From positions 1-11,543 of the forward strand of contig CAJMQA010000089.1 in NCBI GenBank assembly GCA_905215395.1: 11,543 nucleotides of DNA, given 5' to 3'. This stretch comes from an uncultured bacterium (GTDB lineage: Bacteria > Bacteroidota > Bacteroidia > Bacteroidales > Marinifilaceae). Made by a program: the position numbers and the translations under genes. Positions 5,469 to 11,543 of the stretch are shown in pieces (the stretch's first letter is position 1; every line of letters begins with the position of its first letter). Under the pieces are notes generated by a model. That model was not told the DNA's origin and did no database searches. It saw only the letters and a program-made list of their open reading frames with translations.

Positions 5469-7055
5469 ATGAGTATTATTTTAAGTGGTATTTCTTACCA
5501 TTATCCCAATCAGTCGTCTATATTTGAGAATATCAGCCTGTCCGTTGCCACGGGCAGGAAGGTGTCTGTTATCGGAAATAACGGGACGGGTAAGTCAACT
5601 CTTTTAAAATTGATTGCCGGAGAGCTGAATTGTTCTTCTGGGAGTGTCGGTTGTTGTTCCCGTCCCTGGTATATTCCGCAGCAAACCGGTATTAGCGGTA
5701 TATCTGTCGGAGAGGCTCTGGGAGTGGCTGAGAAACTGGAGGCGTTTTATGCCATTTGTAACGGTAGTCCGGAACAAATCTATTATGACAGGCTGTCGGA
5801 CGATTGGGAAGTGGAAGCCCGTTGCCGTTCGGCTCTCGATGAGTGGGGACTGGCGGATGTAGAACTGACAGCTTCGGTTGATACCTTGAGCGGAGGGGAA
5901 AAGACAAGGTTGTTTCTGGCAGGTATCGGCATTCATAAACCGGGCATCATCCTGCTGGATGAACCGACCAATCACCTGGATGCTTCCGGCCGCCGGAAAC
6001 TTTACGATCTGATCCGCGGCAGCAATGCTACTATAGTTGTAGTGAGTCACGACAGGGTATTGCTCGATATGTTGGAGGAAACCTATGAACTCTCGCCGAA
6101 AGGAATGAAGCTATATGGGGGAAATTATGAGTTTTACAGGCAACAGAAAGAGTTGGAAAATACCGCTTTGGAGCAGCAGATCGGTGCAGAACAAACGGCT
6201 CTCCGTCTGGCACGGAAAAAAGCCCGGGAGGTGAGTGAGCGCCAGGAGAAACGTAGCAGGCAGGGGGAAAAGAATAAGGACCAGTTGCCCCGTGCTATGC
6301 GGAAGCTGGTGAAAAACAGCGGTGAAAAAACGGCCTCTAAACTAAAAGAGAAACATCAGGATATTATCGGTCAGAATCGTCAGCGGCTGGAGGAGCTGCG
6401 TCAGCAGCAGCAGCTTGCTTGCGGACTGAAAATAGATATCGAAGATGTTCGTTTGCATCGTGGAAAATTACTGATAGAGGCAAGGGGCATTAACTTCGGT
6501 TATACCGGCAGGGAGGAGCTCTGGCAGGAGCCTGTCGATCTGGAGATTCGCTGCGGAGAACGGATCCATTTAAAAGGAGATAATGGTTCCGGGAAGACCA
6601 CACTGATCCGTTTGCTGACGGGAGAATTAAAGCCATTAAGTGGGGAAGTGATGAGGACTGACTTTTCGTATGTGTACCTGGACCAGGAGTACAGCAAGGT
6701 GAATACTTCGTTGACAGTGCTGGAACTGGCAGAAAAGTATAATCTGCATCATCTTGAAGATCATGAATTAAAATTACGGCTCCACCGGGCTTTGTTTCCT
6801 CAGGATATGTGGGATAAAAAATGTAATGTACTGAGCGGTGGGGAGAGGATGCGGTTGTATCTCTGTTGTCTGATGATTTCCAATCAGATCCCGGATCTTT
6901 TTATTCTGGATGAGCCGACCAATAATCTCGATCTATCGGGTCTGGCTGTCCTGACGAATACCATTCTGGATTACCGGGGAACTTTACTGGTTATTTCGCA
7001 CGATGAGTATTTTATCCAGGAGATCGGGGTAAACAGAACAGTCGTTCTCCGGTGA
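5469..7055 (+). CDS. ABC-F family ATPase (ribosome-associated or antibiotic-resistance type)
   Basis: The product has 528 residues and two ABC domains with no membrane segments, the hallmark of ABC-F proteins, which bind the ribosomal E site instead of transporting. Domain 1 has Walker A GNNGTGKS (36-43), signature LSGGE (140-144) and Walker B LLDEPTNHLD (Glu164). A charged, helical interdomain linker (about 221-316, rich in Lys, Arg, Gln and Glu) follows. Domain 2 has Walker A GDNGSGKT (370-377), LSGGE (455-459) and FILDEPTNNLD (Glu482), and the protein ends soon after the His switch (VISHDE) with no C-terminal tail. Both catalytic glutamates are present. The ATG at 5469 is preferred over in-frame GTG 5442, as the ABC fold begins at once. 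A structured, uORF-containing leader hints at antibiotic-responsive control, favouring a protective role; a housekeeping ABC-F is equally possible from the protein alone. Confidence 0.9.
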   Translation: MSIILSGISYHYPNQSSIFENISLSVATGRKVSVIGNNGTGKSTLLKLIAGELNCSSGSVGCCSRPWYIPQQTGISGISVGEALGVAEKLEAFYAICNGSPEQIYYDRLSDDWEVEARCRSALDEWGLADVELTASVDTLSGGEKTRLFLAGIGIHKPGIILLDEPTNHLDASGRRKLYDLIRGSNATIVVVSHDRVLLDMLEETYELSPKGMKLYGGNYEFYRQQKELENTALEQQIGAEQTALRLARKKAREVSERQEKRSRQGEKNKDQLPRAMRKLVKNSGEKTASKLKEKHQDIIGQNRQRLEELRQQQQLACGLKIDIEDVRLHRGKLLIEARGINFGYTGREELWQEPVDLEIRCGERIHLKGDNGSGKTTLIRLLTGELKPLSGEVMRTDFSYVYLDQEYSKVNTSLTVLELAEKYNLHHLEDHELKLRLHRALFPQDMWDKKCNVLSGGERMRLYLCCLMISNQIPDLFILDEPTNNLDLSGLAVLTNTILDYRGTLLVISHDEYFIQEIGVNRTVVLR

Positions 7056-7073
7056 TATATTACCGGAGAACGA
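7042..7073. terminator. Shared bidirectional hairpin between convergent genes
   Basis: TCGTTCTCCGGT (7042-7053) and ACCGGAGAACGA (7062-7073) are perfect 12-bp reverse complements around an 8-nt loop. The hairpin overlaps the last codons and stop of the ABC-F gene and ends 8 bp before the flavodoxin stop, as expected for a terminator serving two convergent genes. A strong U-run is lacking on the plus side, so it may act partly as a transcript 3'-end stabiliser. Confidence 0.75.
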
Positions 7074-7080
7074 GCCTGTG

Positions 7081-7584
7081 TCATTCAAATTCCTGTTTCA
7101 ATTGATCGGTCCAGGTTTTGATGCGTTTGTCTGTTTGTGCAGACTGGTTTTCGATATCGATGGCGAGTCCCAATAACTGATTGTTTCTCAATGCCCGGGA
7201 ACCTGTGAAGTGATATCCGTCAAGTGAGGTGCAACCTACGATTGTGGCTCCGGCTTTTTCCATGGCTTCAGCAAGAATTCCAATTCCATCGACAAAATTG
7301 TCGGAATAATTGATCTGATCTCCCAGGCCGAAAATGGCGACTTTTTTGTTTTTCAGGTTCATGGTTTCCAGTTCGGGGATCAGTTCGTCCCAGTAGGTCG
7401 GCAGTTCTCCGTCGAACCAGGTCGATGAGCCTACGATCATATTGTCATAGCTTTCAAATTCTTTTTTCCAGGCATTATCCACCGGGATAACTTCGATATT
7501 TTTCCCGAACTCCTTCTGGATTTTTTTTGCTACCAGAGCAGTTTTGGAAGAATCGGTCTTATAGAATAAACCTATTTTATTCAT
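7081..7584 (-). CDS. fldA: Long-chain flavodoxin
   Basis: The product has 167 residues, the size of a long-chain flavodoxin, a soluble FMN electron carrier. Visible family landmarks: MNKIGLFY strand, phosphate loop TDSSKT (10-15), the first FMN loop GSSTWFDGELP (52-62, Trp56), the second loop FGLGDQINYSDNFVDGIG (85-102, Tyr93) and the long-chain signature YHFTGSRAL followed by GLAIDIENQ (139-147). The phosphate loop is unusual: most members have T-x-T-G-x-T, here T-D-S-S-K-T, with the Gly replaced by Ser and a Lys before the last Thr. It starts 20 bp after the E1 stop and is probably the last gene of the lipoate/E2/E1 operon. Flavodoxins often replace ferredoxin under iron limitation; its link to the 2-oxoacid complex is inferred from position only. 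Confidence 0.9.
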   Translation of the reverse strand: MNKIGLFYKTDSSKTALVAKKIQKEFGKNIEVIPVDNAWKKEFESYDNMIVGSSTWFDGELPTYWDELIPELETMNLKNKKVAIFGLGDQINYSDNFVDGIGILAEAMEKAGATIVGCTSLDGYHFTGSRALRNNQLLGLAIDIENQSAQTDKRIKTWTDQLKQEFE

Positions 7585-7604
7585 GGTATGATTTCAGATT
7601 GTGG

Positions 7605-9638
7605 TTAATACTTGAGCAGTTCTTTGGCTGCTTTGAAAATTTTCTCTTCGTTGGGAAGAATGGCCTGTTCCAGTACCGGATTGAAGCCCACAGGGGTAAA
7701 GGTCGAACCAACCCTCTGTATCGGGGCATCCAGGTAACGGAACATCTCAGTCCCTATGATTGCTGCAATTTCGGCTCCGAATCCGGAGAATACCTTATCC
7801 TCATGTACTACCAGGACTTTGCTGGTTTTCCGGACGGAGGCAAATATCGTTTCCTTGTCCAGGGGAATCAGGGAACGGATGTCTATCACTTCCACACTCC
7901 AGCCATTTTCCGTGGCCAACCGTTCGGCTGCTTTCAGACAAAGGTGGGTGGTATTTCCGTAAGTGATAATGCTCAGGTCATTGCCTTCCCTGCGGATACG
8001 TGCTTTTCCGAACGGCACTTCAAAGTCGTCGGGAACGACAGTGGCTGCCTCTACAGCGTTATAGAGAGCTTTGGGCTCCAGAAACAGGGTGAAGCCTTTG
8101 GAGCGCATGCTGGTACGTAACAATCCGGCAGCATCGTCCGCAAAGGATGGGCATACGATGCGGGCTCCCGGAAGGGTAGTCAGGGCTCCTTCTATGTTCT
8201 GTGAATGGTATAAGCCTCCGCCGATATATCCCCCTGAGGCCAGGCGGAGTGTGATATTGGGGGTGAACTTGCCGTTACTCCGCCAGTATTCGTGGGTGCA
8301 TTCCACGTATTGTTCTACGGCAGGCCAGAAATAGTCGGCAAATTCGGCACCTTCAATGACGACGTGTATTTTCGGGTCGAAGCGGCACATCCCGTTGGCT
8401 GTTCCGACGATGTAATCCTCGGCTATCGGCGCACTGAATACCCGTTTATCCCCGAATTCCTGCTGCATACCTTTGGTGACATTGAAGACACCTCCTTTTT
8501 CTTTGTTGGCAACATCCTGTCCCCAGATAAAAGTGTCCGGATTGTGGCGGAATTCGGCCTTCAGGGTTTCGTTCAGGGCTGTGACCATGGTTTTCTTTTC
8601 CCCTTCCTGATTCTGGATACCGTCTTTGTACTTTTGCGGCTGGTAAGGCTCGGGCAATACATATTCGTATATGCTTTCAGCGGTTGGTTCCGGAGCTGTC
8701 AAGGCTTTGCGGTGGGCAGCGTTCTGTTCTTTTTTGGCTTCTTCCTCGATTTTTTCCAATTCTGCTTCCGTGAACCGTTTGTAACGGAGCAGCATTCTGC
8801 GGAATTTATAGAGTGGATCGGCAGCTTTTACATAAGCCAGTTCGTTTTCGTCCCGGTAAAGGGTATGTTTGTCTGAATTGGAATGTGAACCGATTCGTAC
8901 GCAGTTGGCCTGTACAATCACTGGATTCCGGGTGGTTAAGGCATATTCCTTGGCTGCTGTCATGGCATTCATGGAGTCGAAAACATCTTTTCCGTTGCAG
9001 TGGATGATTTTCAGGTTTTTAAATCCTGAAAAGTTGTCTGCAACTTTCCGGTTCGCTGTCTGTTCGTTTTTGGGAACGGAAATGCCGTATCCGTTGTCCT
9101 GGATCACAAAGATCACAGGCAGGCGTTCGGTGCTGGCTCCGTTGATGGCTTCATAGACAAATCCTTCGGAGGTGGCAGACTCCCCGTGGGAGGTAATGGC
9201 CACCCCTTTCTGCCCGTAGTACACCATGGCTCTGGCCACCCCGACAGCGTGCAGGTCGTGGGTCCCAGTGGCGGAAGATATGTTTTCGATGTGCCATTCC
9301 GGTTTGGCGAAGTGGTTTGACATGTGGCGGCCACCGCTGCCCGGGTCGGTTGCCTTGGAAATACCGTTCAGTATGATCTCTTCAGCTGTCATACCTGCCG
9401 AAAGGGCGGTGAGCATATCCCGGTAATAAGGAAAGAGAAAATCTTCTTTGTGGTTGAATACCTGCCCGATGGCCAGTTGGATACCGTCGTGTCCGGCATA
9501 GGGGGCGTGGTATGACCAGCCCAGTGACTGCAATAGATAGGCCGGAGCCTTTTCGTCGAGGGCGCGTCCCAGGGTCATCAGATAATACCATTTTTTCAGG
9601 TCTTCCTTTGTTGTATTTTTTATATCGTACTTTTTCAT
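7605..9638 (-). CDS. Fused E1 alpha-beta subunit of a 2-oxoacid dehydrogenase complex
   Basis: The product has 677 residues, one chain carrying E1 alpha (about 1-320) and E1 beta (about 347-677), joined by a charged linker; in many organisms these are two proteins. It uses thiamine diphosphate to decarboxylate a 2-oxoacid and load the acyl group on the E2 lipoyl arm. The ThDP-binding stretch runs from GES (152-154) to DNGYGIS (181-187). The active-site loop RIGSHSNSD (248-256) matches the HHS/HS loop of branched-chain E1 alpha. In the beta half GGLYHSQ (474-480) has the catalytic His478. The usual GDG is GES here (Asp to Glu at the expected magnesium ligand). The start has a purine-rich AAAGGA just upstream (9641-9646). 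It follows the E2 gene by 23 bp. Substrate (branched-chain oxoacid, pyruvate or acetoin) cannot be settled; the alpha half looks closest to branched-chain 2-oxoisovalerate types. Confidence 0.88.
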   Translation of the reverse strand: MKKYDIKNTTKEDLKKWYYLMTLGRALDEKAPAYLLQSLGWSYHAPYAGHDGIQLAIGQVFNHKEDFLFPYYRDMLTALSAGMTAEEIILNGISKATDPGSGGRHMSNHFAKPEWHIENISSATGTHDLHAVGVARAMVYYGQKGVAITSHGESATSEGFVYEAINGASTERLPVIFVIQDNGYGISVPKNEQTANRKVADNFSGFKNLKIIHCNGKDVFDSMNAMTAAKEYALTTRNPVIVQANCVRIGSHSNSDKHTLYRDENELAYVKAADPLYKFRRMLLRYKRFTEAELEKIEEEAKKEQNAAHRKALTAPEPTAESIYEYVLPEPYQPQKYKDGIQNQEGEKKTMVTALNETLKAEFRHNPDTFIWGQDVANKEKGGVFNVTKGMQQEFGDKRVFSAPIAEDYIVGTANGMCRFDPKIHVVIEGAEFADYFWPAVEQYVECTHEYWRSNGKFTPNITLRLASGGYIGGGLYHSQNIEGALTTLPGARIVCPSFADDAAGLLRTSMRSKGFTLFLEPKALYNAVEAATVVPDDFEVPFGKARIRREGNDLSIITYGNTTHLCLKAAERLATENGWSVEVIDIRSLIPLDKETIFASVRKTSKVLVVHEDKVFSGFGAEIAAIIGTEMFRYLDAPIQRVGSTFTPVGFNPVLEQAILPNEEKIFKAAKELLKY

Positions 9639-9661
9639 AATCCTTTATCTATAAGATGAAA

Positions 9662-11011
9662 TTAACTTTTCCAGTTTTCCAGAAGGTCGCCAATCCTGCG
9701 CAGGAACTGTCCGCCGAGAGCACCGTCTATTACGCGGTGGTCATAGGAGAGTGACAGGTACATTTTGTGCCGGATGGCAATGACATCTCTATCGGGAGTT
9801 TCTATTACGGCAGGCTTTTTCTCAATATAACCGACCCCCAGAATAGCCACCTGGGGCTGGTTGATAATCGGCGTGCCGAAAAGGCTTTTGACGCTTCCGT
9901 AATTGGTAATCGTAAATGTGCCCCCTGCGATATCGTCCGGTTGCAATTTATTGTCCCTTGCTTTCATGGCCAGAGAATCTATGCTTACGGCCAGGCCGTT
10001 CAGGCTGAGATGACCGGCATCGTGTACTACGGGAACAATGAGGTTACCGTTGGGCAGGGAAACTGCAATACCGATGTGGATGTGTTTTTTCACAATAATG
10101 TTGTATCCGTCGACGGAGGAATTTACCAGCGGATATTCTGCAAGTGCCGTTGCTGTGGCTTCTGTGATGGCCGGCATAAATGTCAGTTTCACGCCTTCGC
10201 GCTTGAAGAAAGCATCTTTGTTCGTTTCCCGCCATTGGACGAGTTTGGTTACGTCGACTTCAATCACGCTGGTGACGTGCGGGGATACATTTTTCGACAT
10301 GACCATGTGGTCGGCAATCATGCGGCGTACATAGTCCATGGGCCGGATTTCATCCTCAGTACTGACAGGCACAGCGGCAGGGGATTGTTGTGCTTGCGTT
10401 GTTGTTGCAGCTTTTGTTTCCGATGCCGGAGCCATAGCCGGAGCGGGAGCAGAGGCACCTTTTTTCTTTCGTTCGATGTATTCGTTGATATCCCTTTTGC
10501 TGAGCCGTCCCAGGTATCCGGTTCCCTGGATGCCGGCCAGTTCTTCGTTTGAAATTTTGGCTTCCTGGGCAATTTGAAGTACAATAGGCGAATACCATCT
10601 CTCTCCTTCAACCTTTACTTCCTGACTGGGAGGTGTGGCTGCAACAGCTGTGCGGGCTGCTGTATTGACCGGAGCACCAGGGGGGGTAGCCGGCGGGGCG
10701 GTTGGTGCCGGAGCCGGTGTTTCTGCCTTTTCCGGTGCAGCAACTTCGTTTGTACTTTCCGGTGCAGTTCCTTCCAGGTCTACTGTGGCAACGACCGTAC
10801 CTACAGGAACAACATCTCCTACCTTGAAGAATATCTGTGTGATTTTTCCGGATACCGGAGAGGGGATTTCTGCACTTACTTTTGCTGTATTGACTTCGAA
10901 CAGGATATTATCTTCCTTTATGATGTCCCCGATTTTTGCAGACCAGGAGGTTATGGTTCCTTCGGTGATGCTTTCGCCCAGTTTTGGCATTTTTATTTCG
11001 AATGTTGACAT
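9662..11011 (-). CDS. E2 dihydrolipoamide acyltransferase of the 2-oxoacid dehydrogenase complex
   Basis: The product has 449 residues. One N-terminal lipoyl domain (1-80) carries the lipoylatable Lys44 in NTAKVSAEIPSP. A Pro/Ala-rich linker (82-130) follows, then the peripheral-subunit binding domain (about 138-178, YSPIVLQIA to RDINEYIE), a second Ala-rich linker (184-215), and the catalytic core (about 220-449) with DHRVIDG (424-430; catalytic His425). It takes the acyl group from E1 and transfers it to CoA in the complex core. The lipoyl motif is TAK, lacking the usual Asp before the Lys. A C7 run (10680-10686) lies in the first linker codons. The gene begins 21 bp after the lipoate ligase stop and is followed by E1, so ligase, E2 and E1 form one operon. 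E3 is not in the window. Confidence 0.92.
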   Translation of the reverse strand: MSTFEIKMPKLGESITEGTITSWSAKIGDIIKEDNILFEVNTAKVSAEIPSPVSGKITQIFFKVGDVVPVGTVVATVDLEGTAPESTNEVAAPEKAETPAPAPTAPPATPPGAPVNTAARTAVAATPPSQEVKVEGERWYSPIVLQIAQEAKISNEELAGIQGTGYLGRLSKRDINEYIERKKKGASAPAPAMAPASETKAATTTQAQQSPAAVPVSTEDEIRPMDYVRRMIADHMVMSKNVSPHVTSVIEVDVTKLVQWRETNKDAFFKREGVKLTFMPAITEATATALAEYPLVNSSVDGYNIIVKKHIHIGIAVSLPNGNLIVPVVHDAGHLSLNGLAVSIDSLAMKARDNKLQPDDIAGGTFTITNYGSVKSLFGTPIINQPQVAILGVGYIEKKPAVIETPDRDVIAIRHKMYLSLSYDHRVIDGALGGQFLRRIGDLLENWKS

Positions 11012-11032
11012 GATTTTGTGTTTTAATTATTC

Positions 11033-11543
11033 TTATATTAAACGTATTTCCGAAGTTGAATGTTCGGGTGCCGGCCGTTCAGCATTTTCCCTGAAAATCC
11101 AGGCTGTTGTGGCATATTTATCTTTCCTGAGTTGTGTGATGGCGGCAATATCTGACGGATTCAGACTATAAATCCGGTTGGGGTTGACGGTACCGAGAAA
11201 ATAATTGAAAACCTGTTTCCTGAAAAATCCGGTATTTGGTGGTGTTTGCAGGTGTGTACTGATATTGGTGACCGGACTTTTTACAGATGCGACGGTATAT
11301 TTGCGCTGTGGTACAGATGTTTCCGGAGGGGCAGAAAGCGAGGCATTCAGTGCAATGAGATCGGTCGAGTAAAGAAGGGTACAGTGATAGAGGACTCTTG
11401 TTTTGTAAATACACTGTGCACTCCCGGAAATTTTCAGCCGGCCGATATTTATTCCGAGCCGGTTATCTTTTTGGGCATGAATACCGATTGTTTCCAGAAA
11501 CCGGAGTATTTGCCGGGTATAATTTTCAAAATCCGGAACTACC
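11033..11543 (-). CDS. lplA: Lipoate-protein ligase A family, 5' end off window
   Basis: The last 169 residues of a minus-strand gene, open to the window edge and ending in TAA at 11033-11035. The LplA hallmark is LKISGSAQ, with the Lys that contacts the lipoyl-adenylate, followed by VLYHCTLLYSTDLIALNASL, matching the family pattern HGTLL-x(2-3)-DL. SVKSPVTNI matches the family V-x-S-x-[RK]-S-x-V-x-N-I stretch. The N-terminal RRxxGG lipoate-binding segment lies outside the window and could not be checked. It would attach lipoate to Lys44 of the E2 encoded 21 bp downstream. Compared with the usual form, HHG is YHC and the N-D-L motif reads N-R-L-G-I-N. The region could be a LipM/LipL-type transferase instead, but the KISGSAQ core favours LplA. 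Confidence 0.82.
   Translation of the reverse strand, partial: VVPDFENYTRQILRFLETIGIHAQKDNRLGINIGRLKISGSAQCIYKTRVLYHCTLLYSTDLIALNASLSAPPETSVPQRKYTVASVKSPVTNISTHLQTPPNTGFFRKQVFNYFLGTVNPNRIYSLNPSDIAAITQLRKDKYATTAWIFRENAERPAPEHSTSEIRLI

Noticed and set aside
7527..8876. Several plus-strand open frames (about 90-197 codons) opposite E1 and flavodoxin
   Set aside because: All lie antisense to well-supported genes and have no family-like motifs.
9767..10552. Plus-strand open frame of 261 codons opposite the E2 gene
   Set aside because: It is fully antisense to a clear E2 coding sequence, is rich in Cys, Phe and Arg with no recognisable domain, and arises from the codon bias of the opposite strand.
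1..11543. CRISPR arrays, tRNA/rRNA genes, insertion sequences or integrase sites
   Set aside because: No regularly spaced repeats, no tRNA-like cloverleaf and no transposase or recombinase motifs were seen on either strand.

Overview
The window looks like chromosomal DNA from a member of the Bacteroidales. The support is a FimA/Mfa-type (type V) fimbrial operon of lipoproteins, a Bacteroidetes-style -7 promoter element (TAnnTTTG), starts with little Shine-Dalgarno signal, and a 2-oxoacid dehydrogenase E1 with its alpha and beta chains fused. The genus cannot be fixed from the sequence. No rRNA, tRNA, CRISPR array, insertion sequence or integrase was seen.

Left part (1-5129, minus strand): four consecutive lipoprotein genes, read right to left. 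They are a major fimbrillin (5129-3879), a FimB/Mfa2-type anchor (3769-2792), a longer Mfa-like accessory subunit (2765-1332) and a putative tip or accessory protein cut by the window edge (1324-<1). All four have a lipobox cysteine at residue 17-20. The three predicted polymerising subunits carry a basic residue about 25-30 residues after that cysteine, where a trypsin-like protease could expose the donor strand; the anchor does not. The only large gap in the operon, between fimbrillin and anchor, is almost filled by a 15-bp perfect inverted repeat.

Middle part (5130-7073): a divergent intergenic region holds a promoter and a long leader for a plus-strand ABC-F ATPase gene (5469-7055). The leader can fold into a nested three-stem structure whose closing stem pairs a 5-codon upstream ORF with the ribosome-binding region of the ABC-F gene. 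This is the layout of a translational attenuator and is the most interesting signal here. A 12-bp hairpin separates this gene from the convergent operon to its right.

Right part (7081-11543, minus strand): a tight operon with gaps of 20-23 bp, read right to left. It holds a lipoate-protein ligase (5' end off the window), a lipoyl-bearing E2 acyltransferase, a fused E1 alpha-beta 2-oxoacid dehydrogenase, and a flavodoxin. The ligase would lipoylate E2, E1 would decarboxylate a 2-oxoacid and load the lipoyl arm, and E2 would make the acyl-CoA. No E3 (dihydrolipoamide dehydrogenase) is in the window. The terminal flavodoxin suggests a link to low-potential electron transfer. Several normally conserved motifs differ from the textbook form: GES for GDG in E1, TAK for DKA in the lipoyl domain, and an unusual flavodoxin phosphate loop.
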